Source of the DNA: Leucocoprinus leucothites
Taxonomy: Eukaryota > Basidiomycota > Agaricomycetes > Agaricales > Agaricaceae
Direction: 5' to 3'
DNA: 64,000 bases
NCBI GenBank assembly: GCA_013368445.1
Contig: JAACJO010000006.1
Coordinates: 1,302,001 to 1,366,000 of the forward strand
The notes under the pieces were generated by a model, which was given only the letters and a program-made list of their open reading frames with translations, had not been told where the DNA came from and ran no database searches. Positions within the stretch are counted from its first letter, which is position 1. The number at the start of each line of letters is the position of its first letter. Positions 24,996 through 36,300 of the stretch are shown in pieces. The translations under genes were made by a program, and so were the position numbers.

Positions 24996-27152
24996 TTATG
25001 GATAGGATCGGAACCACGCGAGGACTTGGGAATAGTGGATTTGGAGGCGGGTAATCAATTTTCTGATTGGTGAAGTCTTGAGTTTTTTTGTATCCTTCTT
25101 GGACTTCTCCATCTCTTGCTGTAGACTCTTAAGTTCGTCCAAAAGTCCTCCAACTGCTCTCGGATCCTGTTGAACAGAACGCCCCAGTTCTTCCATCAGC
25201 TGCTCTAGCAGTGCATTTTGCCGCCCAACTAGATCTTGTATGAGACGGTGAAGGTGTCTCCCAGCTTGCGTATGCGGCAAAGTCTTGTGCTCATCCACCA
25301 ATTCCTTCTGTATCCTCATCATCTCATTGAGAGTCCTTACTTGTGCATTGCGTTCGGCGTTGGCGATCTCGTTGACAATATCCTCGGCAGAATGTGAGGT
25401 TCTGAGGAAGGAGAAAACCTTTGAGCCCGATTTGATCATGACGTCCCAGTAATCATTTACGAGTTCTTCGTTGCGTCGCGCGTACTCCGCCTGTTCTTCG
25501 GGTTTGTAAGTGAAGGCATTTTTATCTGGCCACATTGTCGTTATGAGGATGACCCTGTCATAGAACTTCTCGCCGCAAAGCTTCTGAAACATCTCGAAAT
25601 TCTTCGAAACGCTGCTAGGTATTCGAGTTTCCGTGATGTTATGCACATAAAGAATCCCGGCAATTCTCAACGGTCTGTGGCTGTAAACGAGTGAGTTCCC
25701 CTGGAAACACGGAAAGCAATAGAGGTATAAACGCACACAGACTTAAGCCATACTGCAATTGTCTCTAGGATCTGGTAGTCGGTTTTGTACGTATCATCAA
25801 AGCCGGGAGTATCGACAAGCACAAGATTTGGGATGTCACCGGCCTTGAATTTGATTCGGATAGCATTAACACCGCTCGTAGCTGAGTGGAGCTGGTGTCC
25901 GACCCCTTCATTCGAGAAATACGGCCCGTGATAATTTGGACGAACTTCAAGCACACGCGGTTCAGTACTGGCGCCGAGAAAAGCATTGTTTACTTACTGT
26001 GCTCTTGCCTGCGCCAGTTGGCCCCATAATACTGAAGGCAAATCAGAATAGCTCTGAGGTCGGCTGGGAACCCGCTTACGCTATAATCATGTCGTCGTTA
26101 TTGAGATCTTTAACGGTGACAGGCATGGCCGTTTCAATGTTATCAAAGTTGCGCTTATAAAAAATTTGCAGCGATATAGGGGGAGGTTTACGGGACTGAG
26201 ATGGTCCCATATGCTCCTGCTTTGCTTGGTACTCTCGTGTGTGTATCCCCTCGTGCAACACTCCTTTATCTACCTCTAACATCGGCCCTCGAGGTAAATC
26301 CCAACTCGGGCGTTTGGTTTCGATCTCGACAACGAGGTTGATGATTTCCTGAGCCGAGCGTGGGGTTTTGGTAAAGCGGTGAACCTTTGAACCCGAGTCG
26401 ATCATAGACTTCCAGTGTGTGCCCTTGAGCTCCTGCTCTCGGTTACGGCACTTCTCTTCTTCAGCGCTATTTTCTTCAGGCCACATTGTTGTCGTGAAAA
26501 TAATCCTTTCGTGAAAATTCTTTCCAAAAAACCTGATAAATATATCGAAATTAGTCGTCGTGCTGAAGAAGAAATCGGTGTCCGTAATGGGATGCAGCCA
26601 AAGGAACCCAGATACTCTCTGCAGGACAGTACGCTCACGAGCTCGCGAGTCGTTCGTTCCCCTAAGTTGAGCATGAAAAACTGAGAGACGAACGTATAAT
26701 GATCCACTCACACATCATTGAGCCATCGAACGATTGCTTGCAGGACTTCCCAGTCGGTTCTATGTGCATCATCAAACCCAGGAGTATCAACAAGCACGAG
26801 GTTTTGTTGTTCACTGTTCTTGAGCGTGATTCGGAGGGCATTTATGCCACTCTGGGTCGAACGGAGTTGGGGTTCAGCATCAAGAATGGCATGGTATGGC
26901 TCTAGAGCAGTTTCAATGAACTTTGATCGCGCATAGGTCAGTATTAATGTCGAGGGGGTAACAGTGACGGATACTTACTGTGGTCTTTCCCACACCTGAT
27001 GGCCCCATGATACTGGGGGCAGGTTACGAGCGGTGCCATGTAAGGCTTGAACAAACTTACACGATTATCATTTCGTTCCTGTTAAGATCACGAGCGCTGA
27101 TAGGTGTAGCACTGCAGATGGCATTGAGATCGAACCGCTGAGGTATAGACAT
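24996..27152 (-). CDS. Tandem double G-domain GTPase, copy 1, with an apparent frameshift
   Basis: Two G domains lie head to tail in one reading. Domain 1 begins at 27152 (MSIPQRFDLNAICSATPISA), with P-loop IMGPSGVGKTT, G3 LVLVDTPGFDDAHRTD, strand FLWLHPITDTD and G4-like IIFTTTMWPEEN. It runs without a stop into domain 2: FDNIETAMPVTVKDLNNDDM, P-loop IMGPTGAGKST, G3 LVLVDTPGFDDTYKTD, GILYVHNITETR and VILITTMWPDKN, then a helical tail (LEQLMEELGRSVQQDPRAVG) ending at 24996. Just after the second P-loop, near 25922-25927, one base is missing compared with copies 2 and 3 (acgg-cccg against acggtcccg/acggccccg), breaking the frame between P-loop and G3 of domain 2. Unlike copy 2 it has no kinase after it. 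It may be a recent pseudogene, or domain 1 may still be expressed. Confidence 0.75.
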
Positions 27153-27948
27153 ATATTGCTGGGTTCTAGAGGTAGGGTACCGTACAGATTCGTGGCGTTT
27201 GGGAGACAAGAAGCAGAGTCTCCCCACCTGAAGTCGAGTAACATCCGCCCAACGCTTCTTGATCTTTTTGAATCACTACTAGACAGCCGTGGGAACTCGT
27301 CACCCTGTGCAATCCTGGAAGACCCGGCGCTCAGCGCTCATATATCATATCCGACCAAGGGTGCAGACACAGCGTCGTGCCAGCATCGTTGTTCAAACGT
27401 TCGAGCATCGCTCGTCCCGTACTCATCATAAGTTGACTCTTCTTGATGTATGAGATACTTAAAGCATTCTGTGAGTCCAGTCTAACACCCGATCCCTATT
27501 ACTGTGAAGGACTCATGCCATCATCGCCTTGCTCCCGTCTCTGTTCGCTACCACCACTCAGCCAGGCATCGCTTTGTCAATAGCACGCCCATGGCATGCA
27601 CGATCCAACAAGGTAAACATGTTTAGTGTCATTAGATAGCCGTACCTTTTAATGCTTTGAGGCATAGCACTACTGTCTGGAGCGCCAATCATGCACGTGG
27701 ATCGTGAACGTTTGAACAATGCTTAAGAACTATGATCTTTCCAATGGGACGACGGCCGCAATGGCGAATTTCGGGGCTTGATCTGTTTCATGCTTCGAAC
27801 AAGAACCTCACCCATACCTATTGGAGTCTACATAGCCTTGTGGTATCCTCATGTCCATCGCCTTGCATTCGCGATTCACGGGCTGGATGATAAAGCGTCT
27901 ACCCGGTACCCACTCCTTATTCTTCAGCCTTCACCGCAGTGTATAGCG
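27153..27948. other. Intergenic region between divergent GTPase genes
   Basis: The upstream regions of copy 1 (minus strand) and GTPase D (plus strand) share this interval. From 27568 onward it is the right arm of the inverted duplication. No other gene is seen. Confidence 0.55.
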
Positions 27949-29133
27949 ATGGCTGAGCCGCAAGTCATCGAGTCCGCGAGTCAAGTTAGACAAGACGATA
28001 TCATCGTTGCGTATGTTTGCTCCAGCAAGTTTTGCGTCATCTCTCCTAACATGGTGTGCGTAGGTTCATGGGTCCAACTGGGTCGGGAAAGAGCCATGTA
28101 AGAGGGTCTCCTGGCACTGAAATCAAAGGCGCTGACGAACTGTAGTTCATTGACCTTCTCACCGATCAGAAAGATAAACGGGCAAATAACACATTGAGCT
28201 CAGTGACGCAGGACATTGGGGCCACCCGAGTGCCGTTTCCCGGAGATACACAGAGGAGAAGTGTTGTCTTTGTTGACACTCCTGGATTTGATGACAGCGG
28301 GAAGACCGACTTCGAGATCCTTAAATTGATCAATGACTGGTTGACGAAGACGTACGCCCACTCCTTTTGCCTTCAGGATAACGGGCTGAGTACCATAAGA
28401 CAGGTACAAGAATGGGATTAAGCTTAGCGGAATTATCTACCTGCATCGCATCACCGCTAACCGCATGGCGGGTACGCCCTACAAGAATCTTCGTACGTTC
28501 GGAAAACTGTCTGGTGATGCCGCGATGTCCCAGGTTATTCTGGTTACCACATTTTGGGAGAGAGGAGACGCGTCCCGTGTAGGCGAATCGAGGGTGCAGC
28601 AACTCAAAGATAACTACTGGAAACCTCTGATCGACAGAGGCTCGTCGATTGATGCATTGAAAAAAGCTAACTCTGACGAAGCGTGGCGTGTTGTCAGATC
28701 GCTTATTGACAAGCGTCTGAACGCCAGGCGCGAGGTCCTGTTGCAAGAGGAGACTGTTGATCGACACATTGCCCTAAACGAGACACAAGCAGGGAAAACG
28801 TTGTATACTGACCTCCAAAGGACTCTAGCGGAGAAGAAGCAGCGCCTGGAGACCGTGGGTAGACAAGCAGAACAGTCAAACGACCCACATCTAAAGGAGT
28901 ACCTGCGGAAGGAACATGCCAAACTCAAGCAAGAATTCGACGAAACTTTCCTTCAGTCGGAGAAGCTGAGGCGGTCTCTTCTGCAGAAACTGATCTCGTT
29001 CTTTTTAAAAAAGAAGACTAGAGCGGTGCGTCATTTTACTGTGATTTCACTCTCTTCAATAATGTAATTTTTCTCTTATACCTGACCGTAGAGGGCGATT
29101 GAGATGCCAACGGGTCATTCAAATGGTATATAA
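27568..29133 (-). repeat. Right arm of the inverted duplication
   Basis: Reverse-complement counterpart of 22783-24337. It covers about 380 bases upstream of GTPase D and the whole gene, with introns in the same places. The inner edge is at about 27568 and the matching inner edge of the left arm at about 24337. Confidence 0.8.
27949..29133 (+). CDS. Single G-domain P-loop GTPase with coiled-coil tail (GTPase D)
   Basis: The inverted twin of GTPase A. Spliced from 27949 (MAEPQVIESASQVRQDD): P-loop FMGPTGSGKSH, then FIDLLTDQK, G3 VFVDTPGFDDSGKTD, strand KLSGIIYLHRITANR, G4-like VILVTTFWERGDASRVGESR, and a coiled-coil tail. The exon joins are clear: GC|gtatgt...gtag|G, CAT|gtaag...tag|TTC and AC|gtacgc...acag|G. 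The last intron starts at GCG|gtgcgt and a short final exon (RAIEMPTGHSNGI) ends at 29133, in parallel with GTPase A. Note the P-loop ends in KSH here and KSY in A; the usual Ser/Thr after KS is replaced in both, which may affect nucleotide or magnesium handling. No disruption was found. The coiled coil suggests self-association. Confidence 0.86.
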
Positions 29134-30146
29134 CCCAGTATTCGCGTGTTTACTTCGCATGTATTCTCACAGCTTATTAATCGTCATTTCTGACCACTGG
29201 GTGGTGGTCAACCAGTCGTAGCCCCCGAAGCATGCTTATGAGTGCCCCTTTATATGTCTCATGGTCTCATGGCCATGTTTTCTTCAGAGGTCCTTTCTTC
29301 ATGGGTCTGCCCAACATGTATCTCACTCGTAACTTCAACCCACTCAAGCCATAGAGCGCCTAACAACAGCCAACAATAATATCATCATCATGCCCTCCGA
29401 CTCTCAAACGTCCATACTTCGGAGTCCTAAGTTACCTAGGTTCATTGAGACGATAGATTACATGGGGCAGCCTCCACCTGGGCTGTGATTTTGTGACCCG
29501 AGAAGGAAATTACTTGATCTCCGGTACTCGAAGGGGTGGACGATACTCTAAAAGCTCTGAGCCGTTTGATGAACATATCCACAATTCCGTCTTCAGAGAA
29601 ATGATTCAATGCGAATATGCTTCAAGAACACCTGCTCCCTGCCCAAACACGGAGGACGGGAGCACCGTTCGAATGGCTGGGGTTCCTTTCGAATAACACG
29701 ATCTAGTACGCCGATGACGATCAAGGCATGCCCCGCATGATGTAAACAGTCTTCATACAATGAAAATCGCCAATGACTGAGTTTGAACTCACAGAGCATT
29801 TAACTCAACGGCTCCTTCCCCTTTTGATCCTCGAGGAGTAGGGTGCAGTTGCAGCAATTAAACCAGAGCATTCGCAATGATAAACAGAGCAGAGAGCCAA
29901 ACAACTACAGAGGATTTATATGCTACGAGAGTCCAAAGGTTAAATTCAGCAAAGCCATACGGACTATGAGTATTCAAGCATTGTGATGCACAAAACGTGG
30001 AAATATACGAAAAAGAGAAAATGAAAGAAGAGACTCCCGGATACTGCCTAGTTGCGTTCAACACCAGTAAAACACACGCCCAACACACATGGTACTACCC
30101 CCACAGAATAATTGGATTAAAGGAGAATACTTGCGCACGTCCTAAC
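29134..30146. other. Intergenic region
   Basis: It includes a short open stretch at 29391 (MPSDSQTSILRSPKLPRF) that soon stops and is not recognised. From about 29735 it resembles the region downstream of GTPase copy 1, and from about 30000 the region downstream of the kinase relic near 34500. Confidence 0.5.
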
Positions 30147-31828
30147 TCAAGCACTTTGAGTATTGCCCTGCTGGATCTTTTGATTCATCAGCGCCGAAAA
30201 TTTGTCTAGAACTTCGCCTATTACTCACTTGGGTCAGCGTGTCGCAGACGCGTTGATAATCGATATCAACGCTCAGCCTGATTGCCGTTGGCGGGGGCAT
30301 GAGGTTGTTCACAACTGGTGGCTGGTTATCGGAAACGCCGAGACGATCGATAATTTGCTTGATTATTATACAAGTCGGTCGCGCTGCAGGTTCATGCTGC
30401 CAGCAACTCTCCATCAACATCCGCAACTCACTACCATCGCTTAGTCCCTCAGGCAACTGTACTTCATTTCCCTCTGATGCTAGTAGCGCTTTCAGTGGAT
30501 TCATAGCCCCTTCAAATGTCATGAAAGCACATATCAACTTATCGTCATTGTACTGAGCGAAAGGTATCCTCCCTACGAAGATCTTGGCATGCAAAGCTTG
30601 TATGAGATCTCGGCTTCAAATATGGGGTAAATCCGTACCTCGAAACAAATGCAACCAAAGGACCAGATATCACACTCGGGTGTTATGTGTGCTGCCTCCG
30701 GGCCCTCCGCGGTCAGCAACTCGGGCGCCATCCAATTAAAAGCGCCACGAGACTCCGTAGTCATTGCGAAGATTCCAAAGTCGGCAATTATTGCACGGCC
30801 ATCATCAGAGATGAGTATGTTTGTCTTAAGAAAAAAGTCAGTCCATGCTCGCTCAATGACATGGAGAACGGAGGGAATACCGCTTTCAGGTTTCCATGCA
30901 CGATCTTGGATTCGTGTAAGTATGCCAAACCAGTAACGATATCGTCAGTCTATGGGCACCGTGAGTATTGCCAACAGTCAAAACTCAGGGTTTCAGTACT
31001 AACAAGGGGTAACTGAGGCACTTTGGGGTTACATGTTAAGTAAGAAGAGAGATCACCCTTCGACACCCATGGAGAAACAATGCAAATCCTTGGCATGTTT
31101 TCCTCGGGTTGGAGGACGCCATAAAAGGGTAGAATGTTTGTGTGCGAGAGCTGCGCCCACGAAATGAACACTCTACCCAGTGTCTACATTATGCGGGTCA
31201 ATCCCATTGTCACTGGTTGCTGAAGCATCCGAAGCAACACACACCTGAATATGCCGGACTAGACTAGTGCTTTGTCGTTCATCCACCCGAACGATCTTGA
31301 CGCGAATGTCATTCCCTTGCCATGTTGTTTTGTGAGCGGCACCAAACGTCCCTATGCTCACTGGATGACCTAGGTCGTAATCTACGTCTCTCAGCTTGTA
31401 GCAACCAGGGAAAACTTGAGCGGATCCTGCCAGTTTTAGCAAGAGCTCAAAAACAGGCCCCTTTTCATCAGCTGTGAGAGCGTGGTCGGCAAGGAGCTAT
31501 TGGTTCTGCGTAAGAAACAACGACATTCAAGACATCAATTGAAACATGCCTGGCTTAAGAAATCGACCATGGATTGGGCCGCAGCGTCGCGAAGGTCCGT
31601 GACCGCTGCACTCTTTGCATGGTCCATGACAATTTCCAGTAACGTAGCACGGGCGGAGTCATATAGGCGAGGGCCATTGTTGTTAAGGATTACATCTGAG
31701 ATGCTGGTCGACATGGGGGGCGTATTCTCCCGGTGTACCATAGCTGGTGGTTGAAACCGGTTATGAAGTAGTTGAGATCTCCTGCCGATCTGTAGGCCGA
31801 TGCCCTGATTATGTGAACGATGCGAGCT
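30147..31828 (-). CDS. TKL-like kinase module with HGN catalytic loop, probably the C-terminal part of a GTPase-GTPase-kinase gene
   Basis: A protein kinase domain of the type expanded in mushrooms. A helical lead (PRLYDSARATLLEIVMDHAK, VFELLLKLAGSAQVFPGCY) precedes the N-lobe: a weak glycine loop SIGTFGAAHK, and DIRVKIV with the ATP-binding Lys. Then come QLSHTNILPFYGVLQPEE, GLAYLHESKIVHGNLKA, TNILISDDGRAIIADFG, NWMAPELL and CDIWSFGCICFE, and a C-lobe with CWQHEPAARPT. Introns lie after FLSQ (GC donor, CAG|gcatgt), RHIQV, LPL, NLKA and CFE, and near the end. The HRD Asp is replaced by Asn (HGN), while DFG and the TNIL Asn are kept, so activity may be weak or absent. The nearest upstream exon lies within the 3' part of the double-GTPase gene. 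A 41-base intron (31829-31869) would join them in frame, so I read this as one fused gene. Confidence 0.75.
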
Positions 31829-31869
31829 CTTGTTAAAGTCGCTGAGAAAAAACACTGGAGGAAACCCAC

Positions 31870-33985
31870 CAGCCAAGCGCGAAGTATGGCAATCAGCCTC
31901 CTCATCGGTGAAACATTGAGTCTTTGCATGTCCCTCTTGGCCTTCTCTATCCCGCGCTGTAGACTCTTAAGTTCGTCCAAAATTTCTCCAACTGCTCTTG
32001 GATCCTGCTGAACGGAATGCACCTGTTCTTCCATCAACTGTTCTAACAATCCATTTCGTCGTCCGACTAGCTCATTTATGAGACGGTGAAGGCGTTTCCC
32101 TGCTTGCGTATGCGGTAAAGGCTTGTGTTCATCCACCATTTCCTTCTGTATCCTCATCTGATTGAGAACCCTTACTTGTGCATTGCACTCGGCGTTGGCG
32201 ATCTCATTGACAATATCCTCGGCCGAATGTGAGGTTCTGAGGAACGGGCGAACCTTTGAGCCCGAATCGATCATGATGTCCCAGTAATCGTTTACGAGCT
32301 CTTCGTTGCGTTTCTCGCACTCTGCCTGTTCTTCGGGTCTGTAAGTGAAAGCATTTTCATCCGGCCACATTGTCGTTACGAGGATGACCCTGTCATAGAA
32401 CTTCTCGCCACAAAGCTTCTGAAACATTTCAAAAAACCCCAAAATACTGCCAGAAGCTCGAGCATCCGTGATGTTATGCATATAAAGAATCCCGGAAATT
32501 CTCAACGGGGCATTCCTACAAATGCGTGTGGTCCCAGAGTGAGTATGAAGAACAATAGAAGTATAAAACGCACTCAGAGTTTCGCCATGCTGCGATTGTC
32601 TCCATGATCTGGGAGTCAGTTGTGTCCCCACCATCGAAGCCAGGAGTATCGACGAGCACAAGGTTTGGTATGTTACCGGCCTTGAATATGATTCTGACGG
32701 CGCTGACGTCGCTGGTAGTTGAACGGAATCGGTGTCCGACTTCCATATTTGAGTAGTACGGCCCCGTAATGATTTGGATGAACTTCAAGCACACACAAGT
32801 CAGAGAGGTGTCGAGAAACTAAAGACAACCTTTACTCACTGTGCTCTTTCCTGCACCAGTTGGGCCTATGATACTGAAGGCAAATCAGAAGAGGTCGTAG
32901 GTTGGCCTGGAATTCGCTCACATTATAATCATGTCGTCCTTGTTGAGATCTTTGGTGGTGACAGGTATGGCTGTATCGATGTTATCAAAGTTACGGCTGT
33001 AAAACTTTTGCAGGCATATAGGAGGAGGCTTGCAGGACTGAGACGGGTCTATACTCTCCTGCCTCGCTTGGTGTTCCTGTATGCTTTTCCCCTCGTGTGG
33101 CAACACTCCTTTCTGTGCCTCTAGCATCGGTCCGTGAGGTAAATCCCGGCTCGGGCGTTTGGCTTCGATTTCGAGAACCAGGTTGATGATTGCCTGAGCC
33201 GAATGTAAGGTTCTGGTAAAGCGGTGAACCTTTGAACCCGAGTCAATCATAGACTTCCAATGCGTGCCCTTGAGCTCCTGCTCTCGGTTATGGCACTTCT
33301 CTTCTTCGGCGCTATTCTCCTCAGGCCACATTGTCGTCGTGAAAATAATCCTATCATGAAAATTCTTTCCACAAAATCTGGTAAATATATCGAAATTGGT
33401 CGTCGTGCTGAAGAAGAAATCGGTGTCCGTAATGGGATGCAGCCAAAGGAACCCAGATACTCTCTGCAGGACAGTTCGTTCAAGAGTTCGCGAGTCTTTC
33501 GTTCCCCTAAGTTGAATATGAAAAACTGAGAAATAAATGTATAATGATCTACTCACACATCATTGAACCATCGAACGATCGCTTGCAGAACTTCCCAGTC
33601 AGTTCTACATGCATCATCAAAACCAGGAGTATCGATAAGTACGAGGTTTGGTTGTTCATTGTCCTTGAACGTGATTCGGAGGGCACTTATGCCGGCCTGG
33701 GGCGCAGCACCAAGAATAGCACGGTGTGGCCCTAGAACAGTTTCAATGAACTTTGAGCGCGCATAGGTCAGTATTAACATCGAGGAGGCAACTTCAGTGA
33801 CAAATTCTCACTGTGGTCTTGCCCACCCCTGATGGTCCCATGATGCTGGAGGCAGCTTAGGAGTGGTGTCATGTAAGGCTTGAACAGACTTACACAATTA
33901 TCACATCGTTTTCGTTGAGATCGCGAGCGCTGATAGGTGTAGCACTGCAGATGGCATTGAGATCGAGCCACTGAGGTACAGGCAT
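31870..33985 (-). CDS. Tandem double G-domain GTPase, copy 2; N-terminal part of a predicted kinase fusion
   Basis: Domain 1 starts at 33985 (MPVPQWLDLNAICSATPISA): P-loop IMGPSGVGKTT, a slightly shortened switch region (FIETVLGPHRAILGAAPQAG), G3 LVLIDTPGFDDACRTD, FLWLHPITDTD and IIFTTTMWPEEN. It continues into domain 2: AIPVTTKDLNKDDMIIM, P-loop IIGPTGAGKST, FIQIITGPYYSN, G3 LVLVDTPGFDGGDTTD (the usual FDD is FDG), GILYMHNITDAR, VILVTTMWPDEN, and a helical tail (LLEQLMEEQVHSVQQDPRAV). The frame is open throughout. Read without a final intron it would end at 31690, overlapping the kinase exon in another frame. Splicing at gtgggt (31869) to taacaag (31829) instead enters the kinase lead SSHRSHNQGIGLQIGRR. 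Two motif-complete G domains plus a kinase in one chain is an architecture I do not know from a named family. Confidence 0.78.
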
Positions 33986-34648
33986 ATATTACGAGGTATG
34001 AGCTGGGCTCTATCGGAGGTAGTGTATCGCCTGAGTTTGTTCGAGAGACAAGAAGCAGAGTCTCCTCAAGAGTGTTCTCAAATTTGACGCGTGTTCGGCT
34101 CGTTGAATGTATCTACACGTGGTACAGTACATTTAAAAGACTGGGACTGTCCTCGAGGCGACTGGCTACTTACGGTGCTTGGAAATAGCTGGCAGACTCC
34201 TTCCTAGTCACGGGACACTTTCTCAAAGCCGACGTTGATCCGGTTCTCACGAACTCGTTAACTGCTTAACCTTGATTTTATTTGCTCTCGTCCCAACATC
34301 AGTATTCTGCCAAAATATAGAGCTATCTCCTGAAAAGCTTGAGAATATAAAGATGACACCCTACGCAATATTCATGCCAAGTTCTGTGTCAACACAGCCA
34401 AACTTTGGATAGAAAACGGCTATATACCAATTAGGTGTGCACATGACTGGTGTACTACTGCAACGGCTATATAAGCATTAAGCGATACACAAAACGTTGA
34501 AATATGCAAAAGTAAAAGGGGGGAAGAATCAGGGAACCGTCTAGTTGCATTCAATACCGGTTGACCACAGGTCCAACACATCTGATATTGGCCCCATAGA
34601 ATAATCAGAATAAAGTGGAATACTTCCGCACGCCCTAATTCAAGCACT
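33986..34648. other. Intergenic region
   Basis: This is the upstream flank of GTPase copy 2 and the downstream flank of the kinase relic of copy 3. The part from about 34495 resembles the 3' flank of the copy 2 kinase (30000-30150). No gene is seen. Confidence 0.5.
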
Positions 34649-36300
34649 TCAGAGTATTACCTGCTGAATCTTTTGATTCGTCAGCGCCGAAAATTGCTTG
34701 GAACTTTGCCTATTACTCACTTGGGTCAGCGTGTCGCCGATGTGTTGATAATCGATATCAACGCTCAGCTTGATTGCCGTTGGCGAAGGTATGAGGTTGT
34801 TCACAACTGGTGGACGGTTATCCAGAACGGCGAGACGAGCGATCGTTTTCTGAATCATTACTTATACAAGTCGGAGGTGCTGCAAGTTCATGCTGCCAGT
34901 AACTCTCCATCAACTTCCGCAACTCACTATCATCACTTAGCCCCTCAGGCAACTGTGGTTCGGTTCCCTTTGATGCTAGCAAGGCATTGACTGGATTCAT
35001 GGTCCCTTTGGATCTCACCAAAGAGAGCAGCAACTGATTGTCCTTGTACCTAGCAAAAGGTATCCTCTCTGTAGAGATCTTGGCCACGCAAAGTTCGCAT
35101 GAGATTTTCGGCTTCATGTATGGGGAATATCCGTACCTGGAAACAAACATACCAAAGGACCAGATATCAGGTGCTATATGTGTTGTCTTTGAGCCCTCCC
35201 CGATCACAGCTGGGGTACCATCCAATTCAAAGTGCCACGGAATTCGGTAGTCATCGCGGATATTCCAAAGTCGGCAATCATTGCCCGCTCATCGTCAGAG
35301 ATGAGTATGTTTTTCTTAGAAAAAAAGCCAGTCATCCATGCCCGCTCAACGGCATAGAGAATGAAAGGAATACCGCTGTTAGGTTTCCATGTACGATCTT
35401 GAATTCGTGTAGATACATACATCAAACCAGCAACGACATCTGCAATCTATGAACACCGTACGTATTGTCCGCAAGAAGCTCGGTGTTCCAGTACTGACAA
35501 GGGGTACCTGAGGCACTTTGAGGTTACCCGCTAAGTAAGAAGCGAGATCACCCTTCGATATTCGCGGTGAGGCGGTGCGGGTCTGTGGTGTGGTTTCCTC
35601 GGGTTGGAAGATGCCGTAAAAAGGAAGAATGTTTGAGTGTGAGAGCTGCGCCTATGAAATGAGCTCTTTACCCAGCGCCTGTATTATCCGGGTCAATATT
35701 GCTGACGCGGTTGAAGTACCACACATCTGAATATGTCGAGCGAGAGCATGCGAACATCATTTCCTCGCCATGCTGCTTTACGGATGGCAACAAACACCAC
35801 TCCGCTCGCTGGACGACTGGGGTTATAACCTACGTCTCTCAGCTTGCAGGAAGTAGGGAAAACTCGAGCAGATTCTACCAGTTTTAAGAAAAGCTCGCAG
35901 ACAGGTTTCTTTTCATCAACGTGAGGGCGTCGCCGTCAAGGAGCTATGTATTCTGAGTAAGAAATAATGACATTCAAACCGTTAGTTGAAGCATGCCTAG
36001 TTTAACAATCGGCCACGGACTAGGCCGCAGTATCGCGAAGACCAGCGACCGCCGGGTCCTTTGCGTGGCCCATGAGGATTTCAAGTAATGTAGCACGGGT
36101 GAAGTCATATGCTGAGTGGCTCTGGACCATCGTTGTTAGGGATTACGTCTGAGATGCTGGTCGACGGAGAGGGGTATCCTCCCGGTGCACCATGGCTTCT
36201 TGTTCAACTTGGTTACGAGGTAGCTGAAAAGAAGATCTCCTGCCGGGCCGTAGGCCTATGCCCTGAATATGCGAACGATGCGAGCTCTTGTTAAAGTTAC
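34649..36300 (-). pseudogene. Decayed kinase module downstream of GTPase copy 3
   Basis: It is collinear with the kinase at 30147-31828 but broken in several ways. Compared with copy 2, a one-base loss near 36165 shifts the frame just after REDT, so the fused reading stops at RRPASQT. An in-frame TAG replaces Gln in CGDTAA*S-like sequence near 36025. The N-lobe is scrambled and the APE segment reads NWMVPQL followed by a stop. The catalytic loop is HGNLTA, so it shares the Asn of copy 2 and has also lost the following Lys. The DFG (MIADFGISAMTTE) and later parts (KLMESYWQHELAAPPT) are still readable. The decay shows that the GTPase-kinase pair was duplicated as one unit and the kinase then lost in this copy. 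Confidence 0.8.

Noticed and set aside
24996..27152. Two separate single GTPase genes instead of a double gene (also for copies 2 and 3)
   Set aside because: Domain 1 runs without stop into the P-loop of domain 2 across one phase-compatible intron in all three copies, and domain 2 has no start or promoter space of its own.
31690..31741. Kinase as an independent gene starting at the ATG near 31741 or 31714
   Set aside because: It would lie inside the open frame of the GTPase tail with no room for a promoter; an in-frame splice to the GTPase explains the overlap better. Not fully excluded.
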